Source: an uncultured Enterobacterales bacterium
GTDB lineage: Bacteria > Pseudomonadota > Gammaproteobacteria > Enterobacterales > Enterobacteriaceae
Direction of reading: 5' to 3'
Assembly (NCBI GenBank): GCA_946478305.1
Contig: CAMLBO010000014.1
Span: forward strand, 1 to 60,781
Length of the DNA stretch: 60,781 nucleotides
Positions 26,584 through 35,180 of the stretch are shown here, in pieces. The position numbers and the translations under genes were made by a program. Each line of letters begins with the position of its first letter. Positions within the stretch are counted from its first letter, which is position 1. The notes beneath the pieces were generated by a model. The model worked only from the letters and a program-made list of their open reading frames with translations. It ran no database searches and was not told where the DNA came from.

Positions 26584-28143
26584 TCAATGTTTCGGTGACA
26601 GCCACTGGCGGTTGAACTCTTCCGGTGGCATCGGTTTACCGAAGAAATAGCCCTGCAGGTAGTCGAGATGGTAGGGGGTCAGATAGTCGATTTGCGTCTG
26701 AGTTTCAATACCTTCTGCCACAATCACCATATCCAGACGTTTAGCCAGGTCAATGACATTATCAACAATATGACCGGAAAGGGCATCCGTGCCGATACGG
26801 CCGATAAAGCTTTGATCTATTTTGAGAAAATCGATGTGGAATTTCTGCAGGTAAGTCAGGCTCGAATGGCCCGTGCCGAAGTCATCCAGAGCAATAAGTA
26901 CCCCGAGCCGGCGCAAGGCTTTGAACAGACTATCAGTGATATCGCTTGGCACAATTAACTCACGTTCGGTCAGCTCCAATACCAGATTAATCGGTTTGGC
27001 TTTGAAGGCTTCAAGAAAATCTTTGCAATCCTCGACAAGACTTAAATCTTTGAAATGACAGGCACAGATGTTAAAGCCGAAGTGGAAGTTATCCGGCAAC
27101 TGCTGCGCAAGGGGGGCATAAATATCACGAGTTTGCGCCATTAACTGGCGGGTCATATCGACAATCAAGCCACTCTCTTCTGCCAGCGGAATAAACTGAT
27201 AGGGCGGTATCAGGCCCATTTGCGGATGTTGCCAGCGCATCAACACTTCACAACCGGTCAGTTGATGTTGAGTACCATCGACTACCGGCTGGACATAGGG
27301 TATGAATTCATGGTTCGCCATGCCCGCTTTCATCATCGCCAGCGGTGTGCCTATGCGGGCAAGTGCCATGAAGGTCATAAAGCCGACAAACAGACCAAGC
27401 AACGGGAACAAAAACAGACTGATGGGGGAGTAATCAAGGACATAGCGCCAATGGCTGGTATGTTGAATAAATGTCACGACCTGATAGGGATAATGCTCTG
27501 AGCTGAGCTCAATCTTTTCGCCATGTCGACTGTAAATCCCTTTATGTACTTTGCCCTGAGCATCCATCCACTGGTCACCAATTTGCAGCGTCATCTGTGC
27601 GTGGGTGCTAAGCAGATTTAGAATATTGTGCAGATAATAGCCGTCAACCCCAATCAGGATACTGTTCTCACCGTGCAGGTCACGAAAGGCGATAAGGGGA
27701 TGGTCAGGCGTAATTTCATTGCCGCTCATCAGTAAAAGCTGGTTATTTACATACTCGTTGTTGTCAACGACCCCATTTCTGGGGCCAAACAGTGCCGTGC
27801 AATAAATATTCTTACCGCGTTCCGTTGCCAGATTGATGGTGCGGACGTTCGGCACCACCGCAATTTGGCGGCGCAATTCCAATACCACGTCCTGAGAACA
27901 AGGTTTACCAAGAAAAGGCTCCACCGCTTTTGCTGCTTTTTTTGCATTACCGAGCATCATATCAACCTGCTGCACGGCCATGCCGAGGCGCTCCTGTGCG
28001 TCGTTATTCAGACCTTGTGACGTTTGCCAGGAAACCGAAAATATCCCCAGCGCAACGATCAGCAGAAAAGCGACGACCGAAACAACCAAGCGGGTGCGTG
28101 TTTTATTGATATTGGCTCGGAACAAAAGGGGAACCTTGTGCAA
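26584..28143 (-). CDS. CSS-motif/EAL cyclic-di-GMP phosphodiesterase
   Basis: A protein of about 519 residues of the PdeB/PdeC type: membrane segment (about 17-38), periplasmic CSS sensor domain (about 40-235, with PCSQ as the redox-active Cys-Ser-Ser-like element), second membrane segment (about 240-262) and an EAL domain. The EAL motif reads EVLMRW, and DDFGTGHSSL, KIDQSF, AEGIET and GYFFGKP are intact, so it should degrade c-di-GMP. There is no early ATG: the listed start is a TTG; another TTG at 28125 has AAGG in front of it and is equally possible. It is convergent with fhlA (13-bp gap). Confidence 0.88.
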   Translation of the reverse strand: MHKVPLLFRANINKTRTRLVVSVVAFLLIVALGIFSVSWQTSQGLNNDAQERLGMAVQQVDMMLGNAKKAAKAVEPFLGKPCSQDVVLELRRQIAVVPNVRTINLATERGKNIYCTALFGPRNGVVDNNEYVNNQLLLMSGNEITPDHPLIAFRDLHGENSILIGVDGYYLHNILNLLSTHAQMTLQIGDQWMDAQGKVHKGIYSRHGEKIELSSEHYPYQVVTFIQHTSHWRYVLDYSPISLFLFPLLGLFVGFMTFMALARIGTPLAMMKAGMANHEFIPYVQPVVDGTQHQLTGCEVLMRWQHPQMGLIPPYQFIPLAEESGLIVDMTRQLMAQTRDIYAPLAQQLPDNFHFGFNICACHFKDLSLVEDCKDFLEAFKAKPINLVLELTERELIVPSDITDSLFKALRRLGVLIALDDFGTGHSSLTYLQKFHIDFLKIDQSFIGRIGTDALSGHIVDNVIDLAKRLDMVIVAEGIETQTQIDYLTPYHLDYLQGYFFGKPMPPEEFNRQWLSPKH

Positions 28144-28346
28144 ATAAAGAGCGTGAGGGCATCGGTTAAATATAACCTATTTTCCAAAAATCAGCTTTTA
28201 AAAACAAGTAACTGCGGTTCGCTATCGCGCCAGATCGTCAGTGGTTTTGTGCGGTTGTACCCTCATCCGATTCCTTTAGTGGCGTAAAATTTGTAGGATC
28301 ACCCTTTATGCCACTCATCAGGCATGACGATTTAAAGGATTGAGCA

Positions 28347-29357
28347 ATGCTATCCCGAGTGAAAATGGTTCTCCCTGCTGCAGTACTTTCCCTGTTTCTG
28401 AGTTCTGCCGCGTTGGCCGAGACGCCATCGTACGGCCCGCAGTTACAGGGCTTTGATTATCCTTATCCCCTCAAGCACTATGCGTTCAATTCGCAGGGTG
28501 AAGCTCTGCAAATGGGCTACATGGATGTCGCGCCCCTTGGCCACAAAAATGGTCAGACAGTGGTACTGATGCACGGCAAGAATTTCTGTGCTGCCACCTG
28601 GGGTGACACCATCAAGGCGTTGATCGGTAAGGGCTACCGGGTCATCGCGCCGGATCAAATTGGCTTTTGTACCTCGACAAAACCCGGCCATTATCAATAC
28701 AGTTTTCAGCAGCTGGCGACTAACACCCATGAGCTACTGAAAAGCCTGAATATCAAAAAAGCGGTGGTTGTCGGGCATTCTACCGGGGGCATGCTGGCAA
28801 CCAGATATAGCCTGATGTTCGCGCCGGAGGTCTCGAAACTGGTGATGGTGAACCCTATTGGTCTGGAGGACTGGAAGGCCAAAGGCGTGCCATACCGCAC
28901 GGTGGATGAGTGGTATGACCGCGAGCTGAAGACCTCGGCACAGAGCATCCGCGAGTATGAGTTGAAAACCTACTACGTCAACCGGTGGAAGCCGGAATAT
29001 GACCGCTGGGTGGATATGCTGGCCGGGCTGAATAACGGACCAGGACATAAGCTGGTGGCCTGGAACTCGGCGCTGATCTACGACATGATCTTCACCCAGC
29101 CGGTAGTGTATGAGTTTAAAAATCTGCAGGTTCCCACCACCCTGATGATCGGTACGTCAGATACCACCGCCATTGGCAGTGATATTGCGCCTGCTGTGGT
29201 CAAAGCCAAACTTGGCAACTATAAAGTGTTGGGTAAGCAGGCGGCGAAGTTGATTCCGCATGGCCGTTTGGTGGAGTTCAAAGGGTTAGGCCATGCGCCG
29301 CAGATGGAAGAACCGGAGAAGTTCAACGCGGCACTGCTCAAAATTCTGAGCCAGTAA
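28347..29357 (+). CDS. Exported alpha/beta hydrolase
   Basis: A 336-residue alpha/beta hydrolase with a signal peptide (cleavage probably after AALA, about residue 24), so periplasmic or secreted. The oxyanion motif LMHGKNF, the nucleophile elbow VGHSTGG (Ser145) and the catalytic His in KGLGHAPQ are present; the acid is likely in GTSDTTAIG. AAAGGA precedes the ATG. The substrate cannot be inferred, and no operon partner is visible. Confidence 0.9.
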   Translation: MLSRVKMVLPAAVLSLFLSSAALAETPSYGPQLQGFDYPYPLKHYAFNSQGEALQMGYMDVAPLGHKNGQTVVLMHGKNFCAATWGDTIKALIGKGYRVIAPDQIGFCTSTKPGHYQYSFQQLATNTHELLKSLNIKKAVVVGHSTGGMLATRYSLMFAPEVSKLVMVNPIGLEDWKAKGVPYRTVDEWYDRELKTSAQSIREYELKTYYVNRWKPEYDRWVDMLAGLNNGPGHKLVAWNSALIYDMIFTQPVVYEFKNLQVPTTLMIGTSDTTAIGSDIAPAVVKAKLGNYKVLGKQAAKLIPHGRLVEFKGLGHAPQMEEPEKFNAALLKILSQ

Positions 29358-29374
29358 GTCCAGATTCTCCTGAT

Positions 29375-29412
29375 AAAAACGCCCGCTGTGGTTATCCCAG
29401 CGGGCGTTTTTT
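29375..29412. terminator. Bidirectional terminator between hydrolase and padC
   Basis: Arms AAAACGCCCGCTG / CAGCGGGCGTTTT, loop TGGTTATCC-like, with T-run on the plus strand and A-run (T on the opposite strand) on the other side. It serves both convergent genes. Confidence 0.9.
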
Positions 29413-29437
29413 ATGGATGCATTTCTCAGCCGGTGAA

Positions 29438-29944
29438 TTAACGTAAACCTGCCGGGAAATCTGTCGGTAATTCGCTGGCCGCACAGTTAATCACGGTTTC
29501 ATTGTTTTCACCGCAGTCGCGTACAAAGGTGATAGTCGCGAATTCATCGATCACTTCGGTTGGATAAGCCGGTCCTGCATCACGCAGCGCCTGCATTTGT
29601 GCAATGTGTTCGTTCTGGAAGCAGACGGTTTTTTCCGGGTTGTTGATCACCCAGCGTGGGAAGAATATGGTGCCGTGGAACACTTTATCGGCCAGATTGA
29701 CACTCAGGCTGACGTCGGTACCGGTCGGTTCAGTCCATGAAATTTTATAGATATCTTTGCCGATACGAACGATATACGCCTGTTGGTCTTTTACCCAGCG
29801 GTTACCCACCAGCCCGCTGTGAATTCGGTAATCAAGCGTATTAGCGTTTTTGATATAGATTTCATAGTTCCAGCCGTTGTCGTAAGTGTAAACCAGATGT
29901 TTGCCGACGAAACCGCTCAGGTCATGTTTATCAAAGCTACTCAT
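29438..29944 (-). CDS. padC: Phenolic acid decarboxylase
   Basis: A 168-residue lipocalin-fold enzyme that decarboxylates p-coumaric, ferulic and caffeic acid to vinyl phenols, a detoxification of plant phenolics. Family motifs: FVGKHLVYTYDNGWNYE, DYRIHSGLVGNRWVKDQ, FFPRWV and YPTEVIDEFATITF. The ATG at 29944 has GAGGAG before it. The divergent LysR gene is the probable regulator. Confidence 0.95.
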   Translation of the reverse strand: MSSFDKHDLSGFVGKHLVYTYDNGWNYEIYIKNANTLDYRIHSGLVGNRWVKDQQAYIVRIGKDIYKISWTEPTGTDVSLSVNLADKVFHGTIFFPRWVINNPEKTVCFQNEHIAQMQALRDAGPAYPTEVIDEFATITFVRDCGENNETVINCAASELPTDFPAGLR

Positions 29945-30032
29945 AATATTTCTCCTCATACACGTCTGTTTTTTGGCGATGAGGTGATCCTACGCTTTCA
30001 TTTTTTAAATAAAAAACGCTGATTTTCGATAA

Positions 30033-30057
30033 AATACATCTAAAATTTAAATGTATT
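30033..30057. promoter_or_regulatory. Palindromic operator between padC and lysR-type gene
   Basis: A 25-bp near-perfect palindrome: AATACAT / ATGTATT outside and TAAA / TTTA inside, one mismatched pair. It lies 43 bp before the regulator start and 89 bp before padC, the usual place for a LysR site. Confidence 0.65.
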
Positions 30058-30099
30058 AATCGCTGTTTTTAACACGACAGAACTTTCAGGGAGTGACCG

Positions 30100-30999
30100 A
30101 TGGCCTTACCACAAACTACGCTGGAACAATGGTTCGTTTTGCAGACGGTGATTGAGAAGGGCGGTTACGCGCAGGCGGCAGCGCATCTGCATCGCAGCCA
30201 GTCTTCAGTCAGTTATGCGTTGAGCAGTTTACAGGAACGTCTCGGACTGCCACTGCTGGAAATGGCGGGCCGTCGGGCGGTGCTGACGGAGCAGGGGCAG
30301 GCTTTGCTGGCGCAGGCCCGGCCGCTTATTGCTGCTTTCACCCAGCTTGAACAGCGCGCAATGGGGCTGAAAGGAGGAACGCGGACTCAAATGAGCCTGG
30401 TAGTGGACAGTGTATTTCCCAAACGTCAGCTGTTTTCAGCCCTTAAGACTTTTCAGCAGCAGTTCCCGCAAACGCAGGTCCATCTGACGGAGATTCTGCG
30501 TACCGAAAGTGCCCGCCAGCTTTCAGAACGTGCCGCAGATTTATATATCACGACGTTAGCACCAGAAAATGCTCTCAGTGGCCGCTGGTTACTGGATGTT
30601 GATTTTATTCCGGTGGCGAGCAGTGAACATCCCTTGCTACATCTGCCTGCGGCACTCACTGCTGCCGACCTGGCTCGTTTCCCACTCATTACTATTGCGG
30701 ATGCCGACGCGCAGCGTCAGGAAAAAAGGCGGCTGGATCCGGCTGCCAGTTGGACATTTACCACGGTTGAAGCCGCGCTGGATGCGATATCCGTCGGGGT
30801 AGGTTACGGCTGGATGCCGCAGGAAAGGGTGCAAAATGCCTTGGAAAGTGGAAGGTTATGCCGGTTACCGCTGGTGGCCGGCAGGGTGCGCCAGACACCC
30901 TTGTACCTTACGTTTGGCGCGGATGCGGATGCCCACGACCACACGGTGAATGCGCTGGCGCAGATTGTGACGCAGGAAATTGCGGCCACTTCAAGATGA
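30100..30999 (+). CDS. LysR-family transcriptional regulator (probable padC activator)
   Basis: A 299-residue LTTR: winged helix-turn-helix at about 5-65 (GGYAQAAAHLHRSQSSVSYA) and an effector domain from about 92. It is divergent from padC, with a palindrome in between. By analogy with other padC loci it should respond to phenolic acids; this is inference from context. Its last nine bases overlap a small gene on the other strand. Confidence 0.9.
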   Translation: MALPQTTLEQWFVLQTVIEKGGYAQAAAHLHRSQSSVSYALSSLQERLGLPLLEMAGRRAVLTEQGQALLAQARPLIAAFTQLEQRAMGLKGGTRTQMSLVVDSVFPKRQLFSALKTFQQQFPQTQVHLTEILRTESARQLSERAADLYITTLAPENALSGRWLLDVDFIPVASSEHPLLHLPAALTAADLARFPLITIADADAQRQEKRRLDPAASWTFTTVEAALDAISVGVGYGWMPQERVQNALESGRLCRLPLVAGRVRQTPLYLTFGADADAHDHTVNALAQIVTQEIAATSR

Positions 31000-31164
31000 G
31001 CCCCGATGCGACAGTGGCAGCAGCAGCTCACGTAAAATGCGCATGCGTTTTTCAATCGGAATATAGAGCAGGCGTGCCAGCATCCCCTGTGGCCGGGCGG
31101 GCTGTTTTTCGGCAACACGGAACAGGTGTTCAAGGTTGCGCAGATCGGTTTCAGTACTGTCCAT
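30991..31164 (-). CDS. Small hypothetical protein (57 residues)
   Basis: A short basic protein, MDSTETDLRNLEHLFRVAE at the start, ending PLSHRGSS, probably helical. The ATG at 31164 has an excellent site AAGGTG six nt upstream, which speaks for a real gene. It overlaps the end of the LysR gene. I do not recognise it. Confidence 0.5.
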   Translation of the reverse strand: MDSTETDLRNLEHLFRVAEKQPARPQGMLARLLYIPIEKRMRILRELLLPLSHRGSS

Positions 31165-31319
31165 TTTTATCACCTTGCAGGCAGTTAAGCGGAGGTTGTA
31201 TCAGTTAACTCGGTCTGTGCAGGTCGTGTTAACTGACCAATTCAGCTTATGCCGTAAAATACGGAATAAAAACGGACAGCTTTTAATTTATTGTTCCTGA
31301 TTTATTTCCCCACCCACAT

Positions 31320-32960
31320 TTAATGCGCTGCCGCGCCTGTTTTGCAGTCGCGTAAAATATCCAGCTGCGGGTCCAGTTCGGTTGTCTTCACGTTCATCGC
31401 ATCCAGCACCGTATGGAACAGGTTGTCCTGAGAAACCTCAGCGTTTGCTCCTTTATCTTTCAGGCATTGCAGGTTGATACCGTTAGCGTTGACGTATCCG
31501 GGTGAAAGCCAGAACAGCATCGGCACATGGGTCTGTTCGGCCGGGGCGATGCCATAAGGCGTGCCGTGCAGATAGAGGCCGTTTTCACCCAGTGATTCGC
31601 CATGATCTGAAAGATAGATCACCGCCACGTTGTATTTGTCCTGATACTGCTTAGCTTTATCGATGATGTGTGACACGACATAATCGGTATAACGCAGTGT
31701 GTTGTCATAGGTGTTGATCAACTGTTCACGCGAGCAGTTTTCGATATCACTGCGCGGGCAGTCCGGCATAAAGGTGCGGAACTCCGGCGGATAGCGTTTG
31801 AAATAGGTCGGCCCGTGACTGCCAATCAGGTGCAGGCCAATCAGCGTGTTTTTACCGTCATTTTTGATGACATCATCAATATTGTTAAGCAACGCCATGT
31901 CATAACAGGTATCACCATCGCAATTTTTGCCATCTTTAGCCGTGCTGATGATGATATTCGGTACGCGATCGCAAACGCCCTTACAGCCTTCATCATTGTC
32001 CTTCCAGAAAACGGAAACGCCCGCCTTCTGCACGATATCCAGTACGCCTTCACTGTTACGGGCGCGGTTATTATCGAAATCTACCCGTTTCATATTGGAA
32101 AACATGCAGGGAACCGACACTGCCGTCGCGGTCCCGCATGAGCGGGTTCGGCTGAAATAGACCACATCCGGCACTTTGGCGGTGAATTCGTTGGTCGCTT
32201 TGGCATAACCATTGGACGACTGGTTCTGTGCACGGGCGGTTTCCCCGATCACCAGGAACAGCAGGGTGGGCTTCTGCCCAGGACGCTGTTCCAGCTTCGC
32301 GTCATCCCCAATCTTTTGGAAAGGACCGGTGTGGGTGAAATAGCGGTGGTTGTAGTACTGGAAGGCGCTGTACAAATAGTTGGTAGGCACAATTTCGAGA
32401 TTAAGGGTGCGGTTACTGCGCCCGACGGAGGCGTAATCCTTGTAGTAAACCCCCGCCACCGACGCGATGACCAGCAGCGAAAGCACCATGGACAGAAGGC
32501 GAACGCCCAGGCGGCGCAGAGCAGACTTCTCATATCTCACCTGTGTGAAAAGCAGTAGCACCGCTGGCAGCACGCCGGTGAGCAGGAACCAGATGACCAC
32601 CGAGATATTCAGATAGGATGAAGCCTCACTCTGTTGTGTCTCGACGATATTCTCAATCATGCCGCGATCAAAAATAATCTGGTATTTGAACATGGCGTAG
32701 CTGGCAAGCGCACTGACCGGCAAAATAACAATGAAGAAAGGTTTAAGTAACGGGCGGAAAGTGAAGGGGGTGAAGACAAAATTCAGGGCAGCGAACAGCA
32801 CCACGGGGATCGTGAGGGCAAAACCTATGCTGAAGGCAGGGAGCGCGTGAAGTATCCGGTAGAAATGCAGCAAAATCGGGAAGTTGATGACAAAAGTAAA
32901 ATAGAGACTCAAGAGTAAAGTCAGTGAAAGGAAACTGACTTTAGGAGTGAATTTGCGCAA
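31320..32960 (-). CDS. eptA: Lipid A phosphoethanolamine transferase
   Basis: A protein of about 546 residues with five N-terminal membrane segments (to about residue 180) and a periplasmic sulfatase-like domain. The catalytic Thr is in CGTATAVSVPCMF (about T277), the zinc ligands in GETAR and SDHGESLGENG, and CKGVCDR and other Cys pairs form the disulphides. It transfers phosphoethanolamine to lipid A and lowers affinity for polymyxin. There is no ATG: the TTG at 32960 has GGAG six nt upstream; TTGs at 32972-32975 are alternatives. A PmrA-box lies 112 bp upstream. It is very similar to E. coli EptA/PmrC, but without basRS partners here. Confidence 0.93.
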   Translation of the reverse strand: MRKFTPKVSFLSLTLLLSLYFTFVINFPILLHFYRILHALPAFSIGFALTIPVVLFAALNFVFTPFTFRPLLKPFFIVILPVSALASYAMFKYQIIFDRGMIENIVETQQSEASSYLNISVVIWFLLTGVLPAVLLLFTQVRYEKSALRRLGVRLLSMVLSLLVIASVAGVYYKDYASVGRSNRTLNLEIVPTNYLYSAFQYYNHRYFTHTGPFQKIGDDAKLEQRPGQKPTLLFLVIGETARAQNQSSNGYAKATNEFTAKVPDVVYFSRTRSCGTATAVSVPCMFSNMKRVDFDNNRARNSEGVLDIVQKAGVSVFWKDNDEGCKGVCDRVPNIIISTAKDGKNCDGDTCYDMALLNNIDDVIKNDGKNTLIGLHLIGSHGPTYFKRYPPEFRTFMPDCPRSDIENCSREQLINTYDNTLRYTDYVVSHIIDKAKQYQDKYNVAVIYLSDHGESLGENGLYLHGTPYGIAPAEQTHVPMLFWLSPGYVNANGINLQCLKDKGANAEVSQDNLFHTVLDAMNVKTTELDPQLDILRDCKTGAAAH

Positions 32961-33071
32961 GAATAACTCCAACAAAAAGGCAACCTGCTGAATGAATTAA
33001 CAGCAAAAGTAGACGGCCGGGTGTGAAATAGGCTGACAGAATCAGGATGGTCACGATTCTAAACAGGCAAT

Positions 33072-33088
33072 CTTAAGAAAGCCTTAAT
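33072..33088. promoter_or_regulatory. PmrA (BasR) box upstream of eptA
   Basis: CTTAAG-AAAGC-CTTAAT: two direct half-sites separated by five bases, agreeing with the PmrA consensus (YTTAAK-N5-YTTAAK). It reads well in both orientations and sits between divergent eptA and the lpxA-like gene. Confidence 0.75.
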
Positions 33089-33340
33089 CCGCAGGAGATG
33101 GCCCTGAGTCGGCAAAAGGTTCATAAAATAAATAAAATATAAAATAGTCACTTAGTGGTTCAATACCCGTATGCTGGGCAGCGTGTGTAAAACAATGGTC
33201 AGATGAATTGACCATCACACCACTCTGCGTGCTCTCTGAATGCCCTTCTGTTTTTTCAGCGCGACTCCAATTTTCCGTCGATTTCTTTTCTGTGAAAACG
33301 ATCACTGATGCCCTTTTGCGGGTATCTGGAGACTTTTGCG

Positions 33341-34129
33341 TTGATTTCAACCACTGCCATCGTGGCAAGTAACTCTGTTGTTGCGCCAGGCGCAATTATA
33401 GGCGCCCATGTCCGTATTGGTGCTTTTTGCGTCATCGGGGCCCATGTCGTGATAGGTGAAGGCTCGGTGATTGCTTCCCACTCGGTGATAAACGGACACA
33501 CCTATATCGGCCGCCATAATGTCATAGGTCAGTTTGCATCGGTAGGTGAAAGCAATCAGGATCTCAAATACCGTGGCGAAGCGACAACGGTGGTGCTGGG
33601 TGACGATAACCAGATTGGTAAAAATGCGACGATTCATCGTGGGACCCTGCAAGGCGTACAAAGTACCCGGATTGGCCACCATAACTGTCTGATGAACAAT
33701 GTGCACATCGGGCATGATTGTGTGGTGGGTAATTCTGTCCTGATCGGTGACAACAGCGGTCTGGCCGGGCACGTGGTGGCCGGGAATTTCTCTCAGATAG
33801 GTTCGATGTGCGCTATTCATCAGTTTTGTGTGATCGGGCAGGGAGCGAGGATCGCCGATCAGTCCGGCGTAGTACAGGATGTCCCACCTTACGTCTGTGC
33901 CAGCGGTAATCACGCCGTGCCTGAAGGGTTCAATGCCATGGCATTGGCCTTCGTGAATGCCAACCCGCCGCTCAGAGAAATACTGCTCTCAATCTACGCC
34001 AAACTTTTTCATGACGGTGTGGCGATTGATGAAGTGAAATCTGAAGTGCTGCGCCTGAGCATCGAGTTTCCACTGCTTTACTGTTTTAACGAATTCTTTC
34101 GCCTTTCGACGCGCGGGATCATTCGCTAG
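33341..34129 (+). CDS. LpxA paralog (UDP-GlcNAc acyltransferase-like)
   Basis: A 262-residue left-handed beta-helix hexapeptide protein, exactly the length of E. coli LpxA when started at the TTG at 33341 (GGAG nine nt upstream; the frame also extends to an ATG at 33308). His122, His125 (catalytic base), His144, His160, Gln161 and Lys76 line up with LpxA. However, the ruler position 173 (Gly in E. coli) is Asp, and the substrate-binding stretch around 200-206, GLKRRGF in E. coli, has become ALAFVN, losing Arg204/205. It lies outside the usual lpxD-fabZ-lpxA-lpxB cluster, divergent from eptA. It may therefore acylate another nucleotide sugar or with another chain length, or be inactive. Confidence 0.88.
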   Translation: MISTTAIVASNSVVAPGAIIGAHVRIGAFCVIGAHVVIGEGSVIASHSVINGHTYIGRHNVIGQFASVGESNQDLKYRGEATTVVLGDDNQIGKNATIHRGTLQGVQSTRIGHHNCLMNNVHIGHDCVVGNSVLIGDNSGLAGHVVAGNFSQIGSMCAIHQFCVIGQGARIADQSGVVQDVPPYVCASGNHAVPEGFNAMALAFVNANPPLREILLSIYAKLFHDGVAIDEVKSEVLRLSIEFPLLYCFNEFFRLSTRGIIR

Positions 34130-34146
34130 ACTCCCGCGCAGTCAGG

Positions 34147-35157
34147 TCAGGCTTCCAGTGCCAGCAGGGCAAAAGTCGCAAGCCAGTGTTGCCCCATATA
34201 GTCGGTGTCGAGATGCTCCAGCGCGCCGGATAAATGCCGGTCAGCACTGTCGCGCAGAGGTTGCACGCGTGGGTCACCTGCCGGTAAGGCGGTGGCCAGC
34301 GATCGCTGACACCAGGCGCGGCTGAGATTCAGCCCATCGAGGTGGCCGATTTTACCGTCGGTTCTGTCTGTCACCGTTGCTGGTGTAAACAGAGTGGCCG
34401 GCTGACCTCTTGCCAAATCTGGCAGAAATGCCCCAAACCATGTCAGAAATTCTTCATGCGGCAGTACCCGGCGCATCAGCTCCGCTTCCATCAAAGACGG
34501 CGACAGAAACTCATCGCCACCCGGTTCCCATGCCTGACAGTTAACATCCTCTATATGCCAGCGACAGGCAGTTTCTTCAATCAACGAACTGAGCGCGGTG
34601 TGGTTAATGCTGCGGGAATACTCCAGCGTTATTGCCAGGGCAAAAGCGGTATTGAAATGGCTACCCACGCGCAGCGGATAGGTGGCCTTGGGCAAAAAAT
34701 CGCAGAAGGCGTTCTCAAAAAAACGGCTCATCGGCGCAAGATTTTTTGCCCAGCCCGCTGCCTGTGCAAGCTGCAGGGTGTTGAGTTGCTGAGTCAAGGC
34801 CAGGAACCACGCCCAGCCATACGGCCGCTCGAACCCGGCATGCTGCGGCTGTTGCAGATAGGCCATTTCACCGGCAACGTTTTCCGCCGTGAAGTGGCGG
34901 TCAACCACGTCAATGATTTCAGCCGCCTGTGGCAACTGCGGGTATTTATCCAGCAGTTTTAATAGCAGCCAGTATCCGTGGACGCAGGAGTGCCAGTCAT
35001 AGCTGCCATAGAAAATCGGGTGCAGCGCGCGCGGTGTTTTGGCATCCTGCGGGCCACTCATGGCATGCATCAGTTTGTTGGGAAATTCACGGTTCAGGTG
35101 ATCGAGTGCCATCAGGGCAAAACGGGACGCCATCTCTGGCGTCATTTGCATTGTCAT
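34147..35157 (-). CDS. DUF2891 family protein
   Basis: A 336-residue soluble protein, alpha-helical and rich in His/Trp, with YGSYDWHSCVHGYW, GWAWFLALTQQL, WEPGGDEFLSPSL and LDGLNLSRAWC; these patterns fit DUF2891, an uncharacterised family of possible six-hairpin type. The ATG at 35157 is preceded by AGGA at nine nt. It closes an operon with two membrane proteins (DUF979, DUF969). The gene is convergent with the lpxA-like gene. Confidence 0.85.
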   Translation of the reverse strand: MTMQMTPEMASRFALMALDHLNREFPNKLMHAMSGPQDAKTPRALHPIFYGSYDWHSCVHGYWLLLKLLDKYPQLPQAAEIIDVVDRHFTAENVAGEMAYLQQPQHAGFERPYGWAWFLALTQQLNTLQLAQAAGWAKNLAPMSRFFENAFCDFLPKATYPLRVGSHFNTAFALAITLEYSRSINHTALSSLIEETACRWHIEDVNCQAWEPGGDEFLSPSLMEAELMRRVLPHEEFLTWFGAFLPDLARGQPATLFTPATVTDRTDGKIGHLDGLNLSRAWCQRSLATALPAGDPRVQPLRDSADRHLSGALEHLDTDYMGQHWLATFALLALEA

Positions 35158-35180
35158 TATTTTCATTCCTGTATCAGGCA

